Below are positions 16,275 to 25,149 of a stretch of 64,000 nucleotides of DNA, one piece after another; positions within the stretch are counted from its first letter, which is position 1; each line of letters starts with the position of its first letter. A program made the position numbers and the translations under genes. The notes under the pieces are model-generated. The model saw only the letters and a program-made list of their open reading frames with translations. It was not told where the DNA came from and searched no databases. Origin of the DNA: an uncultured Litoreibacter sp. (GTDB lineage: Bacteria > Pseudomonadota > Alphaproteobacteria > Rhodobacterales > Rhodobacteraceae); contig CANNGL010000002.1 of NCBI GenBank assembly GCA_947504205.1, positions 840,001 to 904,000 of the forward strand, given 5' to 3'.

Positions 16275-18335
16275 TCAGAGGCCCAAGGCTTCACGCTGCG
16301 CTTTGGCAAAGCCCTGAACAAGCCTGTCGGCCACAAGGGCCAGGATTGCCATCGCGGACCCAGCGGCGATCCCGAGGCCCACATCTGCTGATCCCAGAGC
16401 AAGATAGATCGACTGACCAAGACCGGTCGTGCCGATCAGCGCGGCGATCACCAGCATGGAAAAGGCATAAAGTATCGTTTGATTGAGCCCCAACAGGATT
16501 GTCGGCACAGCGTAGGGAAAGCGCACATCGCGCAAGCTTTGCCACGTCGTGGCACCTGAGGCCTGGGCGGCTTCCATCAATTCGGGTGGCGTTGTGACCA
16601 AGCCGTGACGTGTGTACCGGATCATCGGCACGATGGCGTAAGCACAGATCGCGAGGAATGCAGAAAATTCACCGATCTGGAAGAACATCAGGACCGGTAT
16701 CAGAAACACAAATAGCGGGATGGTTTGCAGCATGTCGCAAATCGGCTGCAGGACAAGCCAAGCTGTTTTGCTGAGCGCGGCCCAAAGCCCCAGCGCTCCG
16801 CCGACAAGCGCGCAGGTGATGACGGAGGCTCCGCTGAGGTAGAGCGACAGCATGGCGCGGTCCCAAAGGCCGGCCAACAGGATCAGGCTGAGAAGTCCGA
16901 CACCGAAAAAGGCAAGACGCCAGCCACCGGCGACCCAGCCCAAACCTGCAACCCCTGCCAGCAGAAATGGCCAAGGCAAATTTGCGACGCCAGTTTCCAG
17001 AATAATCGCGAGGCATCCCAGCACGGTCGCAAGTGTCGTGCGGCCACTGAGCGCAGCGGCTCCGGCAATGACAGCGGCGGCCAGAAAGAACCATGCGCTC
17101 ATGGCAGGCGTCCATTGAAAGCCCCAGGTAAAGGGCAAGACTGCCTGATCAAGGCCGATGCGCAGGGGCAAAAGCATATAAAACATGGCGCTGTTCTTCA
17201 GGCTGTCGAGGCCTGCGCCGTTTTGGCGGGTGAATTCCCCCACTGATTGATCGACTGATGCCGCGGCGCCATCGAACCAAGCCAGCTCTGCCACCGGCGG
17301 CATGGACGACAAGGTGACCAGATAGATCAGGGCGCAGGCTGCGAAAATACCGGCGCCAATACGCCAGTCGTAGCGGCGACGTTCCGTGGCCAGAGCACGG
17401 GACAGCCGGTCGATCACAATCGCAAAGACAACGATCACCAGCCCGGCCAGAAAGGCTTGTCCGAATTGCGCCTTGCGCATGGTCAGAAGCACCTCCCAAC
17501 CGATGTCGTTGAAACCGCCGATCACGGCCGCAATGATGACCATGGACAGTGCGGCCATCAGGCATTGATTGATGCCCACCAGCAATTGGGTCATCGCCGC
17601 GGGCAGTTCGACCAGAAACAGCTGTTGCAATCGCGTGCCGCCGGACATGACGGCTGCTTCCTTCACTTCGTCTTCAACCCGTTCAAGCCCCAAGAGTACG
17701 TTGCGGGCCATCGGCGGAGCCGCGTAGATCGCCGACGCAATCAGTCCGACCACGGGGCCAAAGCCAAACAGCACCAAAAGCGGGGTCAGATAGGCAAAGG
17801 TCGGCACGGTCTGCATGACATCCAGCACGCCCTGCACCACGGCTTTGACCCGGGGAACCTCATACGCCAAAATGCCGATGCTCAACCCCAGAACCAGAGC
17901 CAGCGGAACAGAAACGAAGACCAGCGCCAGCGTGTTCATGCTCTCGGACCAATAGCCCGAACCCAGCACGAAAAGCAGGCCGAAAAATCCCAAAGCAGCC
18001 ATCAAAGCACCGCCGAGATACCAGCCCAAGGCCGCGACCAGACCGATCAGCAAGACAGGAGGAATGGTATTCAAAAGCCAGTTCGCACCTGCCATAGGGT
18101 ATTCCAGAACAGCCGATACCGCGCGCATCGCCGGTTTCAAGGCGTCCAGAACAGCGCCCAGCCCGTCGCCGATCCACTGGGTGGTGGGCACGGTCCACTC
18201 AGCAGGCCAGATAGACAGCCACGGCAGAGACTGCTCCAACAGCAAGCAGACGATCCCGACAGCCAGAACCAGCAAGCCTGCCCGGGTTCCACGGCTTGCG
18301 CTCAGGCGTCTTGGCAAGTCCTGGGTGAGGCTCAC
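16275..18335 (-). CDS. Glycine betaine/proline-type ABC transporter permease, tandem-duplicated
   Basis: A 686-residue membrane protein made of two permease units in one chain, each with a binding-protein-dependent transport domain. Loop segments for the ATPase are visible in each half (VMSGGTRLQQLFLVELPAA and AQASGATTWQSLRDVRFPYA). Usual ProW proteins are 300-350 residues and pair as homodimers, so this gene encodes both halves. The start is GTG at 18335, overlapping the ATPase stop by 4 nt. It is the last gene of the three-gene betaine uptake operon. Likely substrates are glycine betaine, choline or proline betaine. Confidence 0.88.
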   Translation of the reverse strand: MSLTQDLPRRLSASRGTRAGLLVLAVGIVCLLLEQSLPWLSIWPAEWTVPTTQWIGDGLGAVLDALKPAMRAVSAVLEYPMAGANWLLNTIPPVLLIGLVAALGWYLGGALMAALGFFGLLFVLGSGYWSESMNTLALVFVSVPLALVLGLSIGILAYEVPRVKAVVQGVLDVMQTVPTFAYLTPLLVLFGFGPVVGLIASAIYAAPPMARNVLLGLERVEDEVKEAAVMSGGTRLQQLFLVELPAAMTQLLVGINQCLMAALSMVIIAAVIGGFNDIGWEVLLTMRKAQFGQAFLAGLVIVVFAIVIDRLSRALATERRRYDWRIGAGIFAACALIYLVTLSSMPPVAELAWFDGAAASVDQSVGEFTRQNGAGLDSLKNSAMFYMLLPLRIGLDQAVLPFTWGFQWTPAMSAWFFLAAAVIAGAAALSGRTTLATVLGCLAIILETGVANLPWPFLLAGVAGLGWVAGGWRLAFFGVGLLSLILLAGLWDRAMLSLYLSGASVITCALVGGALGLWAALSKTAWLVLQPICDMLQTIPLFVFLIPVLMFFQIGEFSAFLAICAYAIVPMIRYTRHGLVTTPPELMEAAQASGATTWQSLRDVRFPYAVPTILLGLNQTILYAFSMLVIAALIGTTGLGQSIYLALGSADVGLGIAAGSAMAILALVADRLVQGFAKAQREALGL

Positions 18336-19369
18336 GTATCGCTCCCCAAGGCACGGGCGAAAAGCTCAGGCCGCACGACGCCCACAACTTTGCCGTCGCC
18401 ATCACGCACCGGGATCGGCTCGAAGCTCATTGCACAACCTGCAAGGGCGTCCTCCAGCGTCATCGAGGTCGACAACTGAGGCCCTCCCTCCGATAGGGCC
18501 GCGCCGTTGATCGGCTCCATCACCTCATCCAGCGTCATATGCCGACCCTTCGGAACATCGCGGGCAAAGTCACGAACGTAATCATCGACCGGGTTCAGGA
18601 CAATTTCGGTAGGTGTTCCGATCTGCACGATCCTTCCATCACGCATGATGGCAATCCGGTCGGCCAATTTCAGGGCTTCCTGAATGTCGTGAGTGATAAA
18701 CAGAATAGTCGTCTTCAGTTTCTCCTGAATCGACAAGAACTCATCCTGCAACTGGCGACGGATCAGAGGATCGAGCGCCGAGAAGGGCTCATCGAGCATC
18801 CAGACCTCGCAATCGCCCGCCAAGGAGCGCGCTATCCCCACTCTTTGACGCTGGCCCCCTGACAATTCGCGGGGATAGGCTTCTTCCCGACCGGCCAATC
18901 CGACCATCTCGATGATTTCGCGGACCTTGGCATGGCGTTCCTTGCGCTTCAGGCCGCGCACCTTCAGCGGGAAGGCGACATTGTCGATCACGCTCATATG
19001 CGGGAACAGGCCAAAGTGCTGGAAGACCATTCCCATCTTGGTACGTCGCAGCTCGGTCATGCGCGATTTCGAGGCTTTCAGCAAATCCTCGCCCTGCATG
19101 ATCACTTCGCCTGCAGTGGGCTCTACCAGACGTGATATTGACCGGATGAGGGTCGACTTCCCCGACCCGGACAACCCCATGATGACAAACAACTCGCCCG
19201 GAGCGACAGCAATATTGGCGTCCTGAACCGCAGGGATCAAACCCTGTTCTTTTAAAACAGAGGCCACATCGTCAGATGCGGCCCCCGTTTTAAGTTCGCG
19301 CTCCAGACTGGACTTGGCGTTGCCACCAAAGACCTGCCAGAGACCGCGTGTCTCGACGGCGTGTGCCAC
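18332..19369 (-). CDS. proV: Glycine betaine/proline ABC transporter ATP-binding protein
   Basis: A 345-residue ATPase with Walker A GLSGSGKST, signature LSGGQRQRVGIARSLA, Walker B VWMLDEPFSALD and the switch histidine in ILFITHDIQEALK. A C-terminal extension of about 80 residues corresponds to the regulatory region of ProV/OpuAA and contains only a partial CBS-like pattern. The start is a GTG at 19369, directly after the stop of the binding protein. Osmoprotectant uptake is the family role; osmotic control is not visible here. Confidence 0.9.
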   Translation of the reverse strand: MAHAVETRGLWQVFGGNAKSSLERELKTGAASDDVASVLKEQGLIPAVQDANIAVAPGELFVIMGLSGSGKSTLIRSISRLVEPTAGEVIMQGEDLLKASKSRMTELRRTKMGMVFQHFGLFPHMSVIDNVAFPLKVRGLKRKERHAKVREIIEMVGLAGREEAYPRELSGGQRQRVGIARSLAGDCEVWMLDEPFSALDPLIRRQLQDEFLSIQEKLKTTILFITHDIQEALKLADRIAIMRDGRIVQIGTPTEIVLNPVDDYVRDFARDVPKGRHMTLDEVMEPINGAALSEGGPQLSTSMTLEDALAGCAMSFEPIPVRDGDGKVVGVVRPELFARALGSDT

Positions 19370-20323
19370 TCAGTTTACAGCCGCATCGACAACTGGCTTC
19401 CACTTGCTTTCGTTTTCGGACATCCAGCCCGAGACGACCTCTTCGACGGATCCACCATCGACGTCAATCGCGCCCATCATTGGTTGCTGGTCGGCCACGT
19501 CCAGCGTGTAGTTCGACAGGATTTCAAAGGCCGCTGGCCATTTCTCTTCCATGCCAGCCCATGCTCCCTTGAAGATACGCGTCGGCGCGAAGTCGCAATC
19601 GTTGACGGCATTCGGGTTAGGTCCCCAAGCAGGGTCGTTGAAGCAGGCGTCTTCGCCCACCGGAAGATCGACGAACTGCACGTCATACGCGCTCATCGCC
19701 CAGTGCGGCTGCCAGAAGGTGATCAGAAGGGGGGATTTCTTTTCGGTCGAGGCGCGCAACTCCGCGATCAATGCCCCCTCAGAGCCCGCAGGCACCGCTT
19801 TGAATGGCAAACCAAGACCCGTCATGCGATCTGCACCGGGCGTCCCCCAATCAGCAGGATAGTCGACCAGACGCCCCGCTGGCAGTGTTTCTGCCGTCGC
19901 AAAATTTCCCGCGCACGCTTGCAGGGCTTCCCAGGCAGGCAGACCCGGGCACATCTCGGCAACATGAGCCGGGTAGGCAATGCCCTCTTTGGCGGCCAGT
20001 TCCAGATCACCCAGTTCGACAACACCACCGGCTTCCACCTGCTTGGCGTAGTCTTCAGAGACGTTGGAAGACCAGATTTCCAAGGCGGCATGAATGTCAC
20101 CATCGGCCATCGCCTGGTACATGTTCATGTAACCCGCAGTGACGTATTCCACCTTGTAACCAGCAGCGGACAACATCTGTCCTGCGACATGGGTCGAGAT
20201 ATGCTGACCCGTCCATTCATTGATCGCCAGCTTTATCGGCTCATCAACAGCACCCATTTCAGCGGCCCCTGCAGACGCCGTCATCGCCAGAGCCGAGACG
20301 CCACCCAGAATAATGCGTTTCAT
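19370..20323 (-). CDS. Glycine betaine-type ABC transporter substrate-binding protein
   Basis: A 317-residue periplasmic protein: a signal peptide ending near ASAGAA, then an OpuAC-type domain with INEWTGQHISTHVAGQML and several tryptophans (ITFWQPHWAMSAYD, PADWGTPGAD) that in this family form the aromatic cage for quaternary amines. It is first in the operon binding protein-ATPase-permease. GGGAGAAG precedes the ATG. The promoter region is the 69-bp gap shared with the divergent EamA gene. Substrate could be betaine, choline or proline betaine. Confidence 0.88.
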   Translation of the reverse strand: MKRIILGGVSALAMTASAGAAEMGAVDEPIKLAINEWTGQHISTHVAGQMLSAAGYKVEYVTAGYMNMYQAMADGDIHAALEIWSSNVSEDYAKQVEAGGVVELGDLELAAKEGIAYPAHVAEMCPGLPAWEALQACAGNFATAETLPAGRLVDYPADWGTPGADRMTGLGLPFKAVPAGSEGALIAELRASTEKKSPLLITFWQPHWAMSAYDVQFVDLPVGEDACFNDPAWGPNPNAVNDCDFAPTRIFKGAWAGMEEKWPAAFEILSNYTLDVADQQPMMGAIDVDGGSVEEVVSGWMSENESKWKPVVDAAVN

Positions 20324-20392
20324 TCAACTTCTCCCAGTTGGTAATTTTTTTGATATCGCACACATTAAAGACAGTTGCCGCCATGAGTTCCA

Positions 20393-21298
20393 GTGCTAAA
20401 GACGCCAATTATGGGATCAAACCGCCTTCCAGTTCTTCTAGCGCTCGGCGCGGCTCTGCTTTGGGGCTTCTGGTGGCTGCCCATCAACTGGCTTCAATCC
20501 CAAGGTGTGCCCGGACTCTGGGCCGGGGTGGCCCTGAATGTCGGAGCCATACCAGCCTGTCTTATTGCCAGTCTTGTGTGGTCGGAAAAGGCACTGCCTC
20601 TGCGCACTGTCTTGGGCGCAATGAGCGCGGGCGGTGCGATCACACTCTACTCCGGCGCGGTGGTCGAAACATCCGTCGTACGCGCCGTTTTGCTGTTTTA
20701 TCTCGCGCCTGCCTGGGCCATCGCTATCGAATGCCTGTTCTTTGGCCGCCGCTTTCGCTGGCTGAACTTTCTGACGCTCGGCCTTGCCGCACTTGGCTTT
20801 CTCTTCATCTTCCGCTTCCAGATCGATCGATCCGCATTCAATTCAGGGGATGTCATGGCGCTGATCTCCGGTGTGTGCTGGGCGGTTGGATCTGCCTTGA
20901 TATTTTCTGGCAAACCCGCCTCAGCCGCCAAACTCTGTCTGGTCACAGTTATGTCGGGTGCCTGTATCGGCCTGCTGCTTGTTCTGGCATTCGAGGCAAG
21001 TCCCGCGCCAACTCTAGAGGTTCGCTCCCTCGGGCCAGCCCTCCTTACTGGTACGGTTTATCTGATGCCGCTGATGGTCGCCACGCTTTGGAGCGCGCGC
21101 TTCCTGCCACCGGCCACCATGAGCTTTCTTTTGACAGCAGAGGTCATATCCGGAGTAGCCTCAGCCGCCATCTTGCTGGGCGACCCGTTCGGCATGTTTG
21201 AAGTGGCAGGTGCTTTGCTGATTATCGCTGCGGCCCTTGTCGAAGTGGTCAGCGGAACACAGCATCCGCCAACAACCGCACAAGAGTCGCCTGGTTGA
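20393..21298 (+). CDS. EamA-family (drug/metabolite superfamily) transporter
   Basis: A membrane protein of about 300 residues with ten hydrophobic segments and two EamA halves. It begins LPVLLALGAALLWGFWWLPI and ends FEVAGALLIIAAALVEVV. The substrate is unknown. The start may be the GTG at 20393 or the ATG at 20411 (MGSNRLP). The last 50 bp overlap the 3' end of the convergent caspase-fold gene, so both products share sequence on opposite strands. Confidence 0.82.
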   Translation: MLKTPIMGSNRLPVLLALGAALLWGFWWLPINWLQSQGVPGLWAGVALNVGAIPACLIASLVWSEKALPLRTVLGAMSAGGAITLYSGAVVETSVVRAVLLFYLAPAWAIAIECLFFGRRFRWLNFLTLGLAALGFLFIFRFQIDRSAFNSGDVMALISGVCWAVGSALIFSGKPASAAKLCLVTVMSGACIGLLLVLAFEASPAPTLEVRSLGPALLTGTVYLMPLMVATLWSARFLPPATMSFLLTAEVISGVASAAILLGDPFGMFEVAGALLIIAAALVEVVSGTQHPPTTAQESPG

Positions 21299-22883
21299 GA
21301 AAACCTGTCCGCTGTAAGTTACGCGCTTCCTGATAACGCCGGATGGCGCGACGCGTATCTCGGTCAAAGACGCCGTCAATAGGACCCGGCTCCAGTTTCA
21401 GCTTGGCCAACCGACTTTCCACCAGTTTCCGCGTGCCGTCGTTCAAACCCAATTGTCGTTCATTGCGTTCCGCTGCGGCCAAAGCTCCTGCATTGCGCTC
21501 TTCAAACTCCAGCTCTTCGATCTTCGCGTTGGCATCGGCAACGAACGCGCCATCGGGATGAGCCTGCACATAGCTCCGATAAGCGGCCAATGATCCGTTC
21601 GCGCGCACTGCGTCCCAATCGGCGCGGTCCTGCGCTTCCGCCTCGGCACGGCGGGCCGCATCGAAAGGCTCAAGGCGGGCCTTGGCCAAATCCGAGAACA
21701 AGCCCTCCGGATACCTTTCGAGATACGCACGCAGTCCAGCTTCGTCTCCCAATCGACCGGTCGATTCCCAGTAAATGCGATCCTGCGCTTCAAGCTGTTC
21801 CTGCTTCCGACGGGCCTCTTGTTCCAGCTCCGCCGCACGCTGATCGGCTTGCGATTGCAGTCTCCCGATTTGCCCACGTGTCAGGTAGCCCGTCGCCTCC
21901 TCACCGTTTCTGGTCTGCCATGAGTTGATGGCCCGGCGCGATCCGGGGCCAAAGATGCCATCGATCCCGCGGGTATCAAAGTCCAGCAAAGACAGGTTGC
22001 GCTGGATTTGGCGCCGCGCATCACGGTTGAGACCGAGGTTCTTCTCTGTCCGCTCGGCCCGCAGCAATGGTTGCGCCGCGATGCGGGAAATCTCACGCCG
22101 CGCGTCCTCAGCAAACAATCCCCTTGGATAGCGCTCCACATAGTTGCGATAGGCCGCCGCCGTCCCAATGCTTTGCGTGGCACGCCACAACGCCTTCTCG
22201 TCTCGATCAGGATCAACGGGGGTCACGGCCGCCCGGCGTTCGGCCGCACGAAATGCAACCAGATCCGACAAGAACCCTTGTGCCTTTGCCTCGGGCCAAT
22301 CCTTGAGCATCTCCTTGACGGAAAGACCGCGCTGCGGGATCGCGATACGCAAGAAATCCGCCATGTCACCGATAGAGCCCTCAACCACTGTCACGCCCTG
22401 AGCCGCCGTAAGCTGGCCAGTACCAGGCCCGGATTTCGACGTTTTGTCGGCCTGCAGATTGCGTGGGGCTACAATCACAACTGCGCCACCCGGCGCACGC
22501 CCGGCCAGCGCGGAAAGCTGCGCTATCGAAACGCCACCCATCGCAAGCGCGCCTGGCGTGACCTCGCGCGTATCTGTGGCCAAGAGATAACCGTGACCCG
22601 CCACATGGGCAAAGCGCCCGGCCAGAGCAACAACAATCCGTCCCGATCCGTCGACCTGCGCTGCAAATTGGTCAAGGACCTGACGTTGCGTACGCGCATC
22701 CAGATTGCGCCCGCCAAACACCTGAAACCCTGCATTCCTTAGCGGCTGAAACGCATCAAGCAACTCGGTCGCGCCGGATGCATCACGCCCATGCCGGTAA
22801 TCCTGATTTCCGATAACGAGCGCTACATCTCCTGCCATTGCAGATGCACTCGACAGAAAAAATGCGATCAGAGCCTTGCGCAT
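21249..22883 (-). CDS. Secreted degenerate caspase-fold protein with two peptidoglycan-binding domains
   Basis: A protein of about 544 residues: a signal peptide (to about AMAG), a caspase-like domain (about 20-230) opening VALVIGNQDY, three short repeats of the form YxxYxxRYPxGxFxxxA (about 245, 385 and 425), and two putative peptidoglycan-binding domains (IDGIFGPGSRRAINSWQ and IDGVFDRDTRRAIRRYQ). At the usual SGHG site the chain reads LAGRFAHV, and at the usual DAC site VVIVAPRNL, so the His/Cys dyad seems lost. GGGAGG stands 8 nt before the ATG at 22883. It is likely a periplasmic scaffold rather than a protease. Confidence 0.8.
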   Translation of the reverse strand: MRKALIAFFLSSASAMAGDVALVIGNQDYRHGRDASGATELLDAFQPLRNAGFQVFGGRNLDARTQRQVLDQFAAQVDGSGRIVVALAGRFAHVAGHGYLLATDTREVTPGALAMGGVSIAQLSALAGRAPGGAVVIVAPRNLQADKTSKSGPGTGQLTAAQGVTVVEGSIGDMADFLRIAIPQRGLSVKEMLKDWPEAKAQGFLSDLVAFRAAERRAAVTPVDPDRDEKALWRATQSIGTAAAYRNYVERYPRGLFAEDARREISRIAAQPLLRAERTEKNLGLNRDARRQIQRNLSLLDFDTRGIDGIFGPGSRRAINSWQTRNGEEATGYLTRGQIGRLQSQADQRAAELEQEARRKQEQLEAQDRIYWESTGRLGDEAGLRAYLERYPEGLFSDLAKARLEPFDAARRAEAEAQDRADWDAVRANGSLAAYRSYVQAHPDGAFVADANAKIEELEFEERNAGALAAAERNERQLGLNDGTRKLVESRLAKLKLEPGPIDGVFDRDTRRAIRRYQEARNLQRTGFLNQATLVRLLADAVFR

Positions 22884-22918
22884 AATCAAACCCTCCCAGG
22901 CGTTGAGCGGCGCGCCTC

Positions 22919-24121
22919 TTATGTCTCGTAGTCGCGCGCGTCTTCGATCACGATACCATCATTCGGCAGGCTTCCAATGGGAACAATTTCAACCGTTCCC
23001 CGCAGCTTCAGAACATCCTGAATACCCTGCGCATAGACCTCCGGGCTGTCAGCAGGGCTCTCGATTTTGACCTGCATCGCATCCATCTCACCCTCTCTGA
23101 CAGCAACCACCCGGACACGCGCAACTTCTGGGAACTTCGCCACAAGATCGGCAACCTGCTCAGGGCGAACGAACATCCCCTTGATCTTGGTCGTCTGATC
23201 CGCCCGGCCCATCCATCCCTTGATACGCATATTCGTCCGGCCACATGGTGATTGGCCGGGGAGCACCGCCGACATATCGCCCGTTCCGAACCGGATCAGC
23301 GGATAATCCGGGTTCAGCGACGTCACAACGATCTCGCCAACCTCCCCGTCGTCTACAGGATCAGCCGTGCCGGGGCGCACTATTTCGACGATGACACCCT
23401 CATCCGCGATCATCCCCTCAAGGGCGGGGCTTTCATACGCAATATGACCCAGATCAGCCGTGGCGTAGCACTGAAGACACGAAATACCGCGATCCGCATA
23501 AGACTGGCGCAGCTGCGGAAAGAGTGCTCCGCCGGAAACCGCCGCCTTGGTGATGCCAAGGGACAAATTCATCTCGTCAGCTTTTTCCAGAATGACATTG
23601 AGATAATCGGGCGTGCCCGCATAGGCGGTGATGCCAATATCCGCCGCCGCGCGCGCTTGCAGTTCAGTTTGACCGGTTCCAGCAGGCAAGACCTTTGCCC
23701 CAACGGCACGCGCCCCGTTTTCAAACATCATCCCGGCAGGCGTCAGGTGATAGCCGAAGCAGTTCTGTACGATATCTTCCGCGCCTATCCCGGCGGCGTG
23801 CAAAAAGCGGCCGAACCGCCACCAGTCATGACTGATGCCACCCGGCTCATAGATAGGGCCCGGCGACTGGAACACATGCGCAAACCCGCCCATGGTGACA
23901 CCCCCGAACGGAGGGCGGGCTCTTTGCCATTCGCTTAGTGTCGATTTCCGTAAAACAGGGAAGCGTTTCAATTCATCCAGAGATTCCAGCGAGCCAGACG
24001 GGAAGGCGTCACCAACATCGGCTTGTACCCGCGCGATCAGAGCCGAAACTTGCGCGAGTTGATCGGCATGGCGTTCATCCTGCGATCGTGTTTCCAAAGC
24101 ATCAAAATGTTTCATCAGCAT
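22919..24121 (-). CDS. PaaK-like AMP-binding protein (phenylacetate-CoA ligase family)
   Basis: A 400-residue adenylate-forming-fold protein. The usual phosphate-binding loop SSGTTG is replaced by FQSPGPIYEPGG, while the later motifs ATADLGH, RFGTGDMSAV and the hinge WMGRADQTTKIKGMFVRP fit PaaK. Such variants are found beside branched-chain-type ABC transporters; the acid they activate is not established, and activity with the altered loop needs proof. Two starts, ATG at 24121 and 24115, are equally good. It is last in the ABC/CoA-ligase cluster, 50 nt after the quinone-reductase-like gene. Confidence 0.8.
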   Translation of the reverse strand: MLMKHFDALETRSQDERHADQLAQVSALIARVQADVGDAFPSGSLESLDELKRFPVLRKSTLSEWQRARPPFGGVTMGGFAHVFQSPGPIYEPGGISHDWWRFGRFLHAAGIGAEDIVQNCFGYHLTPAGMMFENGARAVGAKVLPAGTGQTELQARAAADIGITAYAGTPDYLNVILEKADEMNLSLGITKAAVSGGALFPQLRQSYADRGISCLQCYATADLGHIAYESPALEGMIADEGVIVEIVRPGTADPVDDGEVGEIVVTSLNPDYPLIRFGTGDMSAVLPGQSPCGRTNMRIKGWMGRADQTTKIKGMFVRPEQVADLVAKFPEVARVRVVAVREGEMDAMQVKIESPADSPEVYAQGIQDVLKLRGTVEIVPIGSLPNDGIVIEDARDYET

Positions 24122-24171
24122 CCTTGTCTTTTCTTCGTCAAAAGCGCCTTACCGGGATGCCAAGCAAGCTT

Positions 24172-25149
24172 TCACACATCCAGAACGACGGTTCCAAGCT
24201 TGTCGCCAGCGGTCACCTTGTCATGTGCCGAAGCTATATTTTCGAGACTTCCGCCGCCCACTACAGCATGGCTCAGCGCAGCGTTTTCGAGCCAACCGGT
24301 TAACGCTGCTTCACCTCGTCGACGCATCTCACCCACAAGCTGGTAGACGATCAGCATGCGCAACGTCACGTTTTGAAACATGAAGCCATAGAACTGCAAC
24401 GTCGGGGTCATGTCACTTGCCGAGGCATAGCTCGCAATCGTACCGCCGGGTTTGATAATTCCGAGCGAGGCGGCTTGGTTGGCTCCAAAATCCACATCAA
24501 CGATGCGATCAACGCCCGCACCTCCCGTCATCTCCATGACAGCGGTCGTGACATCCGTATCACGATAGTTGATCCACTCGGTCGAGGTGGAATGGTCTGC
24601 TTTTTCTTCGGACGAAACTGTCGTGATCAAACGTGCGCCGCCCAGTCGGGCCATTTGGCAGGCATATCGCCCGACAGTTCCGGCACCACCCGTGACGACC
24701 ACCGTTTTGCCCTCGATGGGACCATCTGAAAAGAGCGCATACCAAGCCGTCATTGCCGGAATTCCAAAACACGCGCCCTCGGCAAAAGTGGTTGTTGCAG
24801 GCAGCACGACGGCCTGTTCAGACGGCACGGCGATATATTCTGCCGCCGTTCCAAAAGCGCGTTGCCAGCTTCCGTTCCAGATCCATACCCGGTCGCCGAC
24901 GCGATCTTTCGGGATGCCCTCGCCAACGGCCTCGATCACGCCCGCGCCGTCCGAATGTGGAATGATCCGCGGAAAAGCCATCGTCGCGCCCGGGCGCGCG
25001 CCGGCGCGCAATTTCACGTCTGATGGGTTGATCCCCGTCGCGTAGAGCCTGACCAGAACTTCGCCGGGTGCAGGATCCGGAACCGGCATTTCACTAACCG
25101 TAAGAACGTCCTCAGCTTCCCCGAACTGTTCGTACCAGGCTGCCCGCAT
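24172..25149 (-). CDS. Zinc-free medium-chain dehydrogenase, NADPH:quinone reductase-like
   Basis: A protein of about 325 residues with a GroES-like N half (GINPSDVKLRAG, PHSDGAGVIEAVG) and a Rossmann half (VVVTGGAGTVGRYACQMAR). The catalytic-zinc ligands of alcohol dehydrogenases are lacking, as in quinone reductases and enoyl reductases. The start is taken at 25149, where ATG shares one base with the livF-like stop (TGATG); a TTG twelve bases earlier is less likely. Its place inside the transporter/CoA-ligase cluster suggests it acts on the imported compound. Confidence 0.82.
   Translation of the reverse strand: MRAAWYEQFGEAEDVLTVSEMPVPDPAPGEVLVRLYATGINPSDVKLRAGARPGATMAFPRIIPHSDGAGVIEAVGEGIPKDRVGDRVWIWNGSWQRAFGTAAEYIAVPSEQAVVLPATTTFAEGACFGIPAMTAWYALFSDGPIEGKTVVVTGGAGTVGRYACQMARLGGARLITTVSSEEKADHSTSTEWINYRDTDVTTAVMEMTGGAGVDRIVDVDFGANQAASLGIIKPGGTIASYASASDMTPTLQFYGFMFQNVTLRMLIVYQLVGEMRRRGEAALTGWLENAALSHAVVGGGSLENIASAHDKVTAGDKLGTVVLDV

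Noticed and set aside
17457-18479. A 340-residue plus-strand frame
   Set aside because: It lies antisense to the betaine permease and ATPase, has many arginine/glutamine codons typical of a shadow frame, and no ribosome site or motif.
19361-20344. A 327-residue plus-strand frame
   Set aside because: It is the shadow of the betaine-binding protein gene, whose own frame has signal peptide and motifs.
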